From assembly GCA_951799445.1 (NCBI GenBank), contig OX637297.1, positions 16,306,001 to 16,370,000 on the forward strand: a stretch of DNA of 64,000 nt. Reading direction: 5' to 3'. The notes under the pieces were generated by a model. That model was not told where the DNA came from, made no database searches, and saw nothing but the letters and a program-made list of their open reading frames with translations. Made by a program: the position numbers and the translations under genes. Below, piece after piece: positions 45,499 to 57,615 of the stretch; within the stretch, counting starts at the first letter, position 1, and every line of letters starts with the position of its first letter. This DNA comes from Pseudisothecium myosuroides. Lineage: Eukaryota > Streptophyta > Bryopsida > Hypnales > Lembophyllaceae.

Positions 45499-47492
45499 TG
45501 TAGTCTAGCTTTTCAATTTTTATAAAACTTTTTCGATTTTCTATGACATTTCCTATATTATTTATATATATTTTGAATATTTAGTGTTAAAGTAGTCCAG
45601 AGTACACTAAAAGTTCCAAAAAGTCAAAAGATACTTTGGTTTATAGTAGAAATAGTAGTTAAAAATAAAATAAAATAAAAGACAATCCAGTTAAAGAAAA
45701 AGCAATAAAGTTAAAGAAAAGGAGTGAGAAAAAGAAAAGGAAAAGGAAACCTAGGGTTTCGGAGGCACGCATGAACGTCGCAACGATTGTGAGCGCTGTG
45801 ACCACTCTGATCACCCCGGGAATTTAACTTAATTCCTCTCCTCTCTCATTCTGGGCGCGCTGTATTTTCTCTCGTTCTTTTTCTGCGCTTGTCTTGTGCT
45901 GTAATTTTTACTATAACTTGCACGATTCTGTGCGTATTGCAATAAAATTGGGAGGATTATTGTGCACTGTATGTTTGTTTGTAGTTTGGAAAGTTGTGCA
46001 GTGATTCAGTTGCGGTTTTGAGGTTGTTGTGTAAATTGCAAATGGTGATGGATTCGTGAGTGCTGGAGAGATTGTTATTGCAAAATTGCTTGTATCTTGG
46101 ACTAAATTGTTGTGTGCAAACTTCATGAGAAAGTACTCTGAGAGCAAAAGTGGGTTTGCGGAGTGTTTTTAAGGTGACTGTCAGAAAAGATCCGAACGTG
46201 AATTTGGTAGAAGCTCAGACTGGGAGGGAGTGATTTGGAACCTCTCGTGATGCAACCCACCCCGCGTTGCTTTCTGGTTTCGAGTTTCTTCTCTCCGAAT
46301 TTGGGAAGGAAGTGACCAGTTATCAGAATTGGAGAAGCAGACTGAAAAATTGGCCGGCAGATTGGCATCCGTGAGAAATTTGGAGGCAATTTGGGTTGTA
46401 AATCCTGGATTGGTGGTGACCAGAGGAGAGCAGAAGAAGGCGAGCGTTGCTGAAGTAGGAGCAAGCTCAAATTTTGCAATTCGGCAAGTAGATCGTGAAT
46501 TGAAATTTGGAGGGATTCGGGATTGAAGGTACCGAATAATCTACTGTAATCAAAATCAAAATCAAAATTTCTCGGTGATCACGAGATGAGCGAAATAGCA
46601 GAATCCCGAATTGGTGAGAAATCGGAAGAATTATAAATTAAATACAACGACAACAAAAACACTCACCGCGCCGAAGCAGCTGCGGCGTCGAACCAGGCGT
46701 TGGAGCAGTCCCGACGAGGTTGGAACAAGAACCGTCGGCTTCGACAAGTTGAGAACCGACGAGTACACAGCCAGTCTGGGATACGGGTATTGGGGTAATC
46801 CAGGCCGGGTATCAATCAGGGTATCAACCGGGTATCGCACGGCCATAGGATAGTGACGGATAAAACAAATTAAAATAAACGGTCAAATTTTTTGAACGGC
46901 CCTTGGGCCGTGGCCCCTAATTTGGGAATTAGATTCAAAATCTTGTTATTTATTCTGCCTCAATGTGACTAGAGTTTATATTGGAAATTGCATGTATATG
47001 TTGTAAATTCGAATTTTGGATATTGTAGGTAGTGCTAATCCTTGATATTGGCCATATTGTCCTAGAGCCTTGGGGTGATTTATTGTAAGCCTTTCCAAAC
47101 CCTTAACTCTAATTTGTTTTGAAATATTAAATACATATATTTGTACTATTTTCAAAGTACTATAGTGGGCTGTACTATAATATAAGTCCCGCATTACACA
47201 TGCATTCATTACAAGTCAGTCCACATTGAACTATTGTCCCAGAACTATTGTCACGAGCCAGTAGTACACTAGACAAGACTGTGACTACATACATCAGTCA
47301 ATAGCATCTACTAATGGACAGCTTGAGTGTTGCCTTGGGTTTTAGTGGGATTAAGGGTAAATAAGACTCTAGATTTTGCAAATTTGTACATTGTGACCTT
47401 TGAGCACATTATGCTAGCCTTATATAGTTCATTCCCTGGTGTTCGAACTCGGATTTAGTTGAATAAGATTAGATTCCGAAAAATATACTACA
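45499..47492. mobile_element. Solo LTR, 1,994 bp, inserted in the minisatellite
   Basis: Begins TGTAGTCTAGC and ends ATATACTACA, so its terminal 5 bp are exact inverses (TGTAG/CTACA). It is flanked by GAGTG on both sides (45494-45498, 47493-47497), and the repeat unit broken at GGGAGTG resumes as GAGTGCAACC. The TG...CA ends and 5-bp duplication fit an LTR. No primer site or coding domain is attached. Unrelated in sequence to the 3-kb LTRs. Confidence 0.85.
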
Positions 47493-47690
47493 GAGTGCAA
47501 CCACATGCAAAAGTGACGGTCATTTTTACCATTGATAGGGGATTCAATTACAAAAAATAAAATGTGGAGGGAGTGCAACCACGAGCAAAGTGATGGTCAT
47601 TTTTACCATTGATAGGGTATTCAACTACAAAAAAGAAAATGGGAAGGGAATGCAACCACATGCAAAGTGATGGTCATTTTTTTAATTGAG
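47493..47690. repeat. Right arm of the 77-bp minisatellite, about 2.5 units
   Basis: Three blocks of GAGTGCAACCAC, GCAAAGTGATGGTCATTTTT, and ATTGATAGGGGATTCAATTA-like sequence continue the array interrupted at 45498. Confidence 0.9.
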
Positions 47691-48402
47691 CATGTACTTT
47701 ATTTTTTTGGATATTCACGTTTCAGCTTGTACAAATTTTTCCCCCTTTCTTTGTCTATGTAAATGTAAAGACATTGGACACTATAGACTATACAAACAAG
47801 ATGACTTGGTTTATTATTTTAGGACATGATGTTATAAAATAAAAATGAAATGTTGTTCTAATGCTCTACATTGAATTTGTCCAGGAAAGCAACACCCCGT
47901 ACAAAATCTTCTCTTTGGGGGTTGAATTGTCCTTCATAAAACCTGTTGAGCGTTTCTATAATTTCATTGCTCAATATTTGGAGAAATTCACAAGGGAATC
48001 CCCAATCATTTAGCAAAGAATGCCTTCTTGGTTTTAGTTCAATGACAAACTTTAGAAAATCTATTCAAGGTACCTTTCCTTATTACATTCATACAAGATA
48101 TACCATAAGGCATTCCAACTTGTCTCACATCCTTGCCACGCCTATAATTCAATAACCAATTACAATAAAAATTGTCATGCTCATCAAACTATATCATCAT
48201 GCCCTATGTATGTTGTTTCATGCTCGTATGTCAAAAAAGATTGTACTCATTAATAATGGAAATACGATGAACATTTCAAAATGTATATCGACTTTTACAT
48301 ATAACGTCATACATTGATTATAGGGTATACTATATACTATACAAGCATACATGCCGGGCCTCACATTCACTACATACTTCTGTAGTTCTAAATAGTAATG
48401 AA
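47691..48402. other. Non-coding stretch 3' of the kinase pseudogene
   Basis: AT-rich. A short plus-strand frame at 47946 has no recognisable feature. Nothing else is supported. Confidence 0.45.
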
Positions 48403-49911
48403 CTACTCATATGAACGACGAAAGTGTTCATCCAGTATAGGCCACTTGAACATACTGGAAAATTGATTGATGATGTGGGTCAAACCGCTTGCATCTAAAG
48501 CACCCTGTGGGTGTTCTTCGCAAGGCCGCTCCAAGTACATCCTAAATGTGGTTGCCAAATAGTGGTGGCTGAACCGCGTCACATTTTTCGTTTCTTGGTG
48601 CAACTTCCAATAGTCCTCTGACATGCACTCCTTTTGGATGTGGACAAATATTTTGCAAACTGTATACTCCTCCGATTTACGTGAAAAATTGGGAATGCTT
48701 TGCACATCTGCTCCTTCTTTGTACAAATATGCAAGACATGGCTGCACCCACCACCTACGTTGCAAAGTTTCCTCCATGTCCCTTACAAATGTGAATATGT
48801 ACAAGGATTTCTTCGGTTCAGTAGCTACAATGGTCATGCCCCAATCGCACACCCTGATGTACACTCGTGACTTGTCTTGGGGGAAGTGAAGCATGATGTT
48901 ATCTGGAGAGATATCATTGTGGAGATGCCCAGCAACATGCACTGCATGCACGATGTGCACCAATGCCCATGCAAGCTCCGTTTGCTTCCTCCTAAATCGT
49001 GCAAGACGGAAAGGATCAAGCCTGTCTGACTCCATTGGATTAGAATGCAGCAACCAAATACCTATGTTGTCGGGATACATATGATCCAGGTATAGCATTT
49101 ACCGCAGTGTTTTGCCGTTCCACCAATACGCATATCCTTCATTTCTTATTGCATGAACTACAACAAACCGTATAACTCCAGGATGTAGAATCTGCACTGC
49201 CATTGACTCGTTCTGGTGTTCCAATCTCGCAAGATGAGGCTGCTTGAGATGTTGGTTGGATACCTTTGCTGCAAACTTCCAAAAGGGGAGTATACCGGAA
49301 CATCCTTCGATTCGAACCCTCTTAATTGTTGCATAGCTGCCCTGCATGATTCTATCATCTTGTGGAATCACCCGTGCCATGTCTGGAAGTGCTCTGAGAT
49401 GCTGTCTGCGAGTATCGATTTCAGCGAGTCCCTGCTTGCTATTCCACCAACCCAATGACCCTCGTCTGTTACGGTTCTTTGCAAAAGGAGTGCACTTACC
49501 AACAAACAAGTCCGCTCTGAGAATGACTTCTTGAAAGGCTTCATCATTATAGCGGTATAGCTTCCCATACTTTGTGAAGATGTCTTTTGCATTCCCTAGT
49601 GCATCGTGCACTTTGTTCCTCAAGAATTGATTGAAGTCCTTCTTCTCCGTCTCATGGTGCCATTCAGGAACGCTCAACAAATCCATCATCTGTTGCCACA
49701 TGTCTGCCTTGAATTAAGTTGAGCACTCCTCACCGTAGCTGACATATTTGTTATGTAAGGACATAGTGGTTTTCAACTCATAAAAGTCAGCGATGCATTT
49801 CATCAACACTCTTTTGCATGCTTCGGACGGAACTTCCTTTGTTCCCTGCCTACTTGACTATTCTTCTCGATGCCCATGTTTCTTCTTTGCAGCCTTTTTT
49901 GCTCTTGGCAT
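48403..49911 (-). pseudogene. Protein kinase, intronless, three internal stops
   Basis: From ATG 49911 (basic N-terminus MPRAKKAAKKKHGH) to TAA/TAG at 48403, one frame of about 503 codons is open except for TAG 49858, TAA 49714 and TAA 49099. Kinase signatures in order: Gly-rich loop (MQGSYATIKRVRI), the Lys of FWKFAAKVS, the catalytic loop HLHNDISPDNIML (catalytic Asp kept; Lys of the Ser/Thr type replaced by Ser) and the metal-binding CDWGM in place of DFG. About 250 residues of unknown N-terminal sequence (YELKTTMSLHNKYVSYGEEC) precede the kinase domain. All three stops can be CAA or CAG changed by C-to-T, and there is no frameshift. A GC island starts about 180 bp upstream. Confidence 0.78.
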
Positions 49912-50094
49912 CGTGAAGGCCTTGTAGTATCAATGAATACTTTGAAAGTCAAATGATAAGTGTCGTGGGAATCAATTTCGTACAAACCGTACACTGCAGC
50001 TGAAAAATCCGGCAATAAGGGGCCCCAAAAAATTTGACTCCTGTCTTTCCAAGGAAAGGAACCAGTGGAGGGAGAGACCCACCAAGCTCTCCGC

Positions 50095-50555
50095 TTCGCT
50101 CTTGCTAAACACAAGGGGGGAAACAGAAATGAGAGGCGGATAGGTCGTTCGCTCCTCTTATAGGTGGCGGTCGGCCGCACCGTGTCCGACCCATCGGATG
50201 ACTCCGATGCGGCGTACGACGAGCCGTCCGCCCGATCCGACGGTCTGCAATGGGCCGACGGGCCAACCGCCACCTCATCGGACGGTAGATCTAGCGTCCG
50301 CCCACCCATCGGACGTCCATGGAACGTCGGTCCATGCAGACGACTCCGATGAGGCGGTCGCCCGGCTGTCCGCGAAATCCAACGGTCAGCGATGAGTTTA
50401 GGGTTTGGGGCCGACCATTTCTTCGGACAGCAGGATCGCTGACGCTGCGGGATCCGATGGCGGATTGCGGACGCTTCGGACGGCCTCGACAAGGTAGTCG
50501 ACTGGCCGTCCGCCCCATTCCACGGTCGCAGCTAGGCGGACCGTCGGACGTCCGC
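50095..50555. repeat. GC island upstream of the kinase pseudogene
   Basis: The largest and densest island: GGCGGTCGGCCG, GCCGTCCGCCCG, ATCGGACGTCC and similar. Its right end carries a GGCGGAC ... GTCCGCC inverted repeat (about 50532-50553). Overlapping frames on both strands here are low-complexity by-products. Confidence 0.65.
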
Positions 50556-50559
50556 CTAA

Positions 50560-52430
50560 GAAATGTTTTTTTCATCAACATCAACGTATTTGCTTGTACT
50601 TTTTTGGGTCACACATTTGACAAGTGAAGAGTTCCAACTCATTTTCTCAAATTCTGTATTGGACGCACTTATAAAAAAAATGGAGGAGGAAGTGCAAATG
50701 AAATTTGAGGACTACTCAAAAAAGTTTAAGGGATATTGGAAAAAAGGGGACTGAAATCCAGAACTTCAATCCATCTTTGGAAAAACATCACTACAAGCCT
50801 ACAGCTATTATTTAACCCCTACATGACCATTTGTTCCCTTTGTCAATACATAATTTTTATTTCAATCGGTGCCCTCTACCAAAAAATGTGGCACACTAAT
50901 CCAGAAGCAAAGATTGGCAGTTCTAAATTAAAGAAATCCCATAAAAACAAAATAATTGATTTTTTTTTTCCTAAAATATTAAATTTTGGAAACACACGTG
51001 AAGCTTTAATTCATTCAATTTGGACTTGTAATGAAAAAATTATGGACAATTTCAGTTTTCCGGGCAATCTAAGCATCATCTTCAAAAAAAACTCATAAGA
51101 TTTAATTTTGAATGCAATTTGTACAATTTAAAAAAAAAAAAGGGTAAACATGGTGAAGTTTGCTTGCTTCAACAATCTCAGCATTGGGATTATTGTGTTT
51201 CAATTCCATCTTCAAGCTATTAATGATCTCGTTTTTCCTTCATTCTTCAACTTGTTTGTATTTAACAATTTTTGTATGATTGAAAATTCAATTTTGTTTT
51301 CCTAGTTTTTTTCCTAAGATTCTGAACTAGTGAACTTAAATACGGAACATAAAAAAATAAAAATAAAAAATCAGTAGTACAAGTATTTTAAGTTAAAAAT
51401 ACTCTAAGCCCAATAATGTAGTCATACAAGGTGTAAGGAAACTTGTTTTCTTCACTTTGGATGCAACTATCTTACAATGCAGGCTGTCAAAATTCTTTAA
51501 ATTTGGTCCATACATACTTATACTAGTCTATTATAAGATTGTATGCTAAGATATTTCTCAAAAAACAGAAATTAAGTTTTTTCCTCTTTGCAACAAAAAT
51601 GGCAGTTTTGAGTGTTATTTTATGGCCTAAACCCTTGGTCTTGTAGGGATTAATAAATAAATAAAACCTTTATCTTTAGAGATAATGAATTACCAATTGT
51701 GTTAGATATAACAATTAAACGTATTAAAAGACTTCAACTGACTTCACATATTTACAACCCTATGGTAAAATATTATAATTTACAAAATCCATAAACAATA
51801 GTATTGAAATATCATAAAAATGAATCCTTCATTATAGGGAAGAAGAATTGAATTCTTTATAATTGAGTTCGGATTCCCTTGCCCAAAACAAATGGGGTGG
51901 GGGTGAAACCAAATACAAATTCATGCAATTTTTTGTCATTCATTGTGGATTCACCTCTGCCCAAAAAAAGTGGGGAAGAAGAGCAATGAAATGCAAAGTA
52001 ATGAAGTTTCTTTTCACTAAGATGGAATTCACTTACGTTCAAAACAATCAATAGGGAGGGAAACCAAATGCAAAGTACGGCAATTTCTTGGGTTTCATAT
52101 GAAATTCAAGTACGCCAACAAAATGGAAAGAGAATACAATGAAATACGGAGTATTATATTAAAAAAATCAAGGTTTATTCATCAGTGCTATTTAAACAAA
52201 TACACCTATCTCCTCACATATTTAACTACAATGTATGTTTATCAAAATTTCAAAATATTGGAGTACTTCTTGCCGACATCATTGTATTATGCTTGTTACA
52301 CTCTACATTATGTGGCTAGATATTACAAGCACTCCATTGCACTATGAGACAAGCACTATAATAGTTCACTATACTTCACTCGGAATCAGATTCGTTGTCA
52401 TCTCCCTGACTAGGGCCTCTAGAACCAAAT
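50560..52430. other. AT-rich non-coding stretch
   Basis: No supported gene. Diverged relatives of the 77-bp minisatellite occur near 50670 and 51880-52150 (AAATGGGGTGGGGGTGAAACC, AGGGAGGGAAACCAAATGC). Confidence 0.5.
51880..52150. repeat. Diverged relatives of the 77-bp minisatellite
   Basis: Three to four degenerate units with the pattern A-rich run, GGGGA-type run, GCAAAG or ACAAAT, then T-rich and GATTCAC/GAATTCAC. The order of blocks matches the arrays at 45.0 and 47.5 kb. Confidence 0.5.
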
Positions 52431-52432
52431 CC

Positions 52433-53464
52433 CTAAACATCAATATATGGTCTTCCGCCATAGATGTTTTCATATCCGCTTGGTACACTTCCTTGTCCAT
52501 GATTTCCGTAGTATGAACCTCCGAAAGTTGGAGGAGGAATTGGATCATTGTGGTCAGATGCTCTTGCACTTAAACCGCCACGATAAGAGCCTACTTGATG
52601 CCCATATGAACCAGCAGCAGTAGATCCCGAATAGTACTGGGAGCCTCCTTGGATAGAACCAGCATAGTGCGTAATTCCATGGCTTCCGCCTCCGCTCTGA
52701 GAGTGAACTTGAGGGTCATTGTCATAAGATGAACCTTTGTGCCCATCTTGTGGGCCATATACATTGTGGTCACGGCGGTATAGCTTGTCCCGTTGTCCAC
52801 GATCATCTCGGCTTCTGCGCATCGCTTCCATCATGTCTTGCTGAAACTGAATGTCTTTTCAAGATTCTTTACGCTCGTGCGTCTCTCAAAATGTCACGGG
52901 TGCTGGATCATTGTGAACATCATCATTGTCCGGATATTTGTCGTCTACATCCGGCATTACAATCTGTGGAAATGTGCCGAAGCCTCAATTTGACCACTTT
53001 GGGAGGCAATCGCTTAGTTCAGCCCAGCTGGCATTGATTACTGCAGCACTGCAATGAACGTTGGCCACATTTTTTTCATAAATTGTGCGTTAGTCAACAT
53101 CTTTGTGGAGTACAATCTCCGTCCAAAATATGGCCATGTTTGAATAGTTTATAATTCTTGGTTTGGAATCAGGTATACCAACGGACTGCGTTACTTCCTC
53201 GTATCGGTGCATAAAGTGTTTGCTCAAGCACGTGGCCATATTTCCTTCCCAACGGCAAACTTGTGTGTCCGCACTGTCTTGTGGCCAAATCTTCGAGAGG
53301 TGCATCATTTTCACGTACTTCTTGCACGTGGTGCAAGTCCAAACTTTCTTCTGCTCCTCTTGCCATCCAGGTTCAACTACGCAATTTGGGTCTGCCCAAG
53401 CTTGTTAGTTCATCTCTTGGGATTTGCCCTTTTTACTGCTCTTTGATGGTGTTTTGGGAGCCAT
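52433..53464 (-). pseudogene. Zinc-finger / Gly-rich protein, intronless, five internal stops
   Basis: One frame of 344 codons from ATG 53464 (MAPKTPSKSSKKGKSQ) to 52433, broken only by TAA 53405, TAA 53090, TGA 52985, TGA 52886 and TGA 52859. The N-terminal module has a Cys pair and conserved core (WTCTTCKKYVKMMHLSKIWP), then VCRWEGNMATCLSKHFMH and INYSNMAIFWTEIVLHKDVD; it is shared with the RING gene. The C-terminus is Gly/Ser/Tyr-rich (GGSQYYSGSTAAGSYGHQ). I do not recognise the family. Every stop is explained by CAA or CGA changing by one C-to-T, and the flanking residues are sensible (for example ETHERKES). A GC island lies upstream. Confidence 0.68.
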
Positions 53465-53589
53465 GGTGACCTAGATTGGAGTAAGAGAAATGTCGAGTTT
53501 GTTTGACTCAATTAATTACTAAAATTAATTAAATTGCTTGAAGCAATTTAGTATCCCAACACATAAACACAACTGTTCACACACTAAAT

Positions 53590-54012
53590 CGGAAGGGGCG
53601 CACAGAGCCGCTAAGCGAATGACGGGCACTAGATTACCTACTTTAGACAAGAACCAGTTGTGAGGGAAATGCTGTTCACCTAGCTATTTATGCGGACTAG
53701 GCGTGGACGCGTATGTCTGCATCGGATGGCCTCGAGGTGGACGGCCGCATTGTGCAGCCAGAACTTGTCATCCGTTGGATCACATGGCCACCGACGAAGA
53801 GTAGACAATCGTGCGGACAGAGGGGACCGACGACTCAACAGACGGCACGGTCAAGTCGACCGTTCGGCGGACAGTGCTGTGGATGTGTGGATGGCTGCGA
53901 AAACAATTGTGGGAGCGGTTGGAGTTTCGGACAAAGGGGCGGTCGGCCAGGCTGACGGTCGGGCAACCAGGCATCCGCACGGACAGCTGAACGAGCGACC
54001 GGGCGGTCGTCC
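53590..54012. repeat. GC island upstream of the zinc-finger pseudogene
   Basis: GC-rich patch densest at 53690-54012 with GGACGGCCGC, CGACGACTC, GTTCGGCGGACAG, GGCGGTCGGCCAGG and GGACAGC. Neighbouring DNA on both sides is AT-rich. Confidence 0.6.
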
Positions 54013-57000
54013 ATTATTTTAATTTATAAATGTCCAAGGTACCTAATTAGGGTGTCTAACAAACTTAAATCTATTCCCAACTTAGAAATTTTTTTTTAAC
54101 CAATTGAAGTGCCTTCGCTACAGAAGTACGGTGTGAAAATAAACAAGAAATTTCACAAGAAGTCACCATTTAAAGGACTCGTTAATTCTTAGTTTGTAGC
54201 TCAAGACCTATTCTTGTGCTAGCTTTAGCTCTAGTATTGTTCTTCTTTTGTTACTAAGTTACTTTAGTACAATGGATTTTATATAAAAATTAAAATTAAA
54301 AAAAAAAAACGAAATAGAGTGTAAAAATGACATAAAAATTGTACACCAATCAAAGTCTTTAAACTCTTAACCCGGGTAAGCGGATGCAAAAACAGAATAA
54401 AAATTGCACACCAATGAAAATATCTTACCCCCAAAAAATTGAAGTTCAAAGACCTTCCGTGCATAACTCCAAATCTCCAATCAATTTATTGCTTTTAAAA
54501 TTCTACTTTTAATTTCTTGAAATGAATTTCTATCGTAATTTATCCCATAAGATCTATTGTATATAAGGCGCACTTCCAAGAGCCCTCAACACTATGGAGA
54601 GTCCAAATTGAAATGAAAACCCTTTCACAATATATTGAATTGGAAAAATTATAAATTTATAATCAATCTTTTTTTATATTGGATTTTTGATCCTATAATA
54701 GTATAGCTAGATTTCAAAAACTTAAATATTACAAAAATACAAACTACTCAGACTATTATTGTCCTTCTGATTTTGGATACTTCAAAGTTTTGATGACTCC
54801 AATGTATACGGTGCTAAGGGCATAATGGCATATAGTCATTTACGGGTTTAAGACCACCATATGCACACCGGAATATATATATGTCCAAGGAGAATAATAG
54901 ACCTTTGTATGCTTAAAAAAATGTAAGATGCAAAGATTTGAAAGATTTCTTCCACCTCCCTCTCCCCCTCGAAAAAGAATATAGAAATTTAATAATGTAT
55001 ATAAATGAAAAGAATACAATTCTCTCCATTCTCTACAAAAGAACATAATCTGCGGCTACTAAAATGATCCTCAATCTCATTTATTAATGAGAATTTTCTT
55101 AAATGATTTCTCTCTCATTATTCTAATTAGAATATAAGAAGTTGCATGGGGAGGCCTTATGAATTAGAAGTTGCACTTCTTCAATATTGCTCAAATATTA
55201 TTGAGATAAACATTACTTCTTCCATGGGGAATGAGGCATGACATGCTTAAGAAGGGCGACCTCCAAGAAAGAATGGTGTTCATTGTTTGAGGTTTAGGCC
55301 CAATTCCAGTTTTTCAAGCTCCCCAATTGCAATTGTTCGATTTTGACGGAGTGAAGCCAGCTTCATTGCACCAAGAATGCCCAAATATAACTATACTTCA
55401 CCACTTCTGCCCTTTAAAAGCAATACGCCTGTAGCCAAACATGTCATACATTCATTACATTGCGCAATGAAAAAAGGTTCTAAACATACCTAGTATGTTC
55501 ATGTGCATCAAGACTCCGCAAAAATAGCTCTCCCGATGTCCTTTTAAAGCAGTACGCTAACATCCAAACGTAGAGTACATTCATTACGTTGCACAATGAA
55601 ACATGGTTTTGAACATGCTTAAGACGGGCGACCTCCAAGAAGAAGTAGTGTTCACCTAAAATGACAAACTAACAAGGATTGCCAGTGCATCATCTTCTGT
55701 GAATTCCGCGGGGATTGTTGACGTTAGTGATGAGTTTGAGATTGAACTCAAATTGACTTTAGTAGACGCAGGATGTGCTTACTAAGGCACCACCCTTAAG
55801 CAAGACATCATACAAATTAAAAGCTGAAGAAGACAAAGAATTTTGGCAAACCAGTGGTGCTAAAGCCCTAATACACACAACTTGAAGTTAAAAACCAGGA
55901 ACAGGTAATTGTTGTCCTCAAAGAAACAAACACAACATTATATAAAATTCAGAATAAAAATTACGTATATTCAAGTCTAAGACTTTGATTGCATATTTAG
56001 AATCAACAATTGAAGATTTGACCTACTCATGCATCGCCATTATTGTAGTTTACATATGGTGTAAATTAGAATAACAAAAGAAATACAACCTAAAGACCCT
56101 CTCAATTTACAAATACCGAGAACATCAATCATTTTTATTAAAAAATGTACTAGTGGGTGATTGCAAGAAAGTCTTGTACTATTTTGAGTCACAATGAGAG
56201 TGACTCTTTTGTCATCCACTATAACTTCTGCAGCATGGACGTGATTAACTTGAAATTTTTATTGAAGATGGCTAACTTTATAGTCTTTAGAACCCCTATT
56301 TTTTAGAAATTTTCAAAAATTAATTTATATTTAAATTTTAATTTAGCTAATTTGTCACACTTTGCGGTTTAGGGGTTTCTAGTATTGGGGAGCACCCAAA
56401 ATCAATGATTTAGAGCTGAAATTTTTATGATCTATTCTTCTAGTAGGAAGTTATGTTTCTACCAAAGGGAATTAAAAAATATTTTATTTTGCATCCTCCA
56501 CACACGTGCTAATAGGGCTCCTTTGCATGTGTTTTTTTGAATATCGATGATGCTTTTAAGATCATTCTTTTGGTGAAATCTCTTCACATAAAGTTCTTCC
56601 AAGTTGACATTTTTGTTTTTTTTTAAATTTATTTTCTTATTTCTTACAAATTAAAATGTAAAAGTACCTATTTTCTAACATTTTGCTAGGTTTTGAGACT
56701 TTTCTAGTTCTCCTACTTAGAGATTTTTCCTATGCTTTTCCTTCTTAGGGTATATTCTTTTGAAAGGCTTAAACATTGAAAATATTTTTCACATTTGTTT
56801 AAAATTGTTTTTTTAATTATATAATACTCCGAAAAGAAAAATTGAGTATTGTGGAAAACGCTACGGAAACCGGTAGGTATTTCTGGCAACCACCCTAGTA
56901 TTAAAAAATGAGACACAAATCAAATTTATATAATTATAACTTCTTCCCTAAAAAGGCTAAACAAAATTCCAGGCCCCTCCCTGAAGAAGTTAGGAAAACA

Positions 57001-57114
57001 TTAATTTGTATTTATAATTTTTTTTCAATAATAAATTTAATTAACTTATGAGGTCAGAAACAGATTTTCAGAATTCTAGGAATAGTTTTTACACAAGTCG
57101 CAATCCACCCACCT
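54013..57114. other. AT-rich non-coding stretch
   Basis: No supported gene over 3 kb. Holds a pair of direct repeats at 55.2-55.65 kb. Short frames (54279, 54840, 56713) are low-complexity. Confidence 0.55.
55225..55655. repeat. Nested direct repeats
   Basis: GGGCGACCTCCAAGAA occurs at about 55255 and 55626, both after ATGCTTAAGA. CCTTTTAAAGCAGTACG and its relative CCCTTTAAAAGCAATACG, each followed by CATTCATTACRTTGCRCAATG, occur at about 55410 and 55550. Order and spacing suggest a partial duplication. Confidence 0.65.
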
Positions 57115-57615
57115 AGTCCCTGTCGGAGAGCCCGTGGACGCCCCATCCAACCCGTCTGAGGCAATCCAGCCGTTGGATCCGGCAGACGCCTACCCGCCTG
57201 TGCAATCGTACCTGTCGGATCTGGCAGACGGGACCACGGACGCCTGGCCGTCCGACAATGGAAGCTAGCGCGGTCACGGCGGACAGGAAATCCAATCGTC
57301 GGGTCCGGCGGACGTCAACGCAGACGGCCGCAGTCAGGGCGTCCAAATTCTCCCAACGCCACGCAGCCATCGAATAAGGCAGACGCCGCACTGATCGCGC
57401 AGCCTAGGACATCGGATTGGGTGGACGGTGTCGCGGATGGCCTCAGTCAAGGCGAACGGGGCCAAGTCGTTCGCAATGCAGACGGGTTTTTTTTTTACCC
57501 TAGGTAAAATCTCGAATTTCCAAATGGTGGAAGACGTCCGGGGAGGTGCCAGACGCAAACGCCGGACGTCTGGACGCGACGTTCGGCCAACCCTGCCTCG
57601 TTGCCCTCACGGCCA
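57115..57615. repeat. GC island, orphan
   Basis: Patch of CTGTCGGA, GTTGGATCCGGCAGACGCC, GTCCGGCGGACGTC and GGACGTCTGGACGCG words. It resembles the gene-associated islands but no credible coding frame lies within 400 bp on either side. Confidence 0.55.

Noticed and set aside
49305..49330. tRNA-like B-box (GGTTCGAATCGAAGG on the minus strand)
   Set aside because: It lies inside the kinase frame, and no A-box or cloverleaf can be drawn around it.
23257..49716. Reassigned stop codons (TAA/TAG read as Gln), suggested by many in-frame TAA and TAG
   Set aside because: TGA also occurs in frame in hAT, RING, zinc-finger and gag genes, TGG/TGA and TGG/TAG differences are seen between copies, and frameshifts exist. 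Pseudogene decay explains all of it.
49803..50492. Long frame across the GC island upstream of the kinase
   Set aside because: Low-complexity Arg/Pro/Ser-rich product of GC-rich words, out of frame with the kinase.
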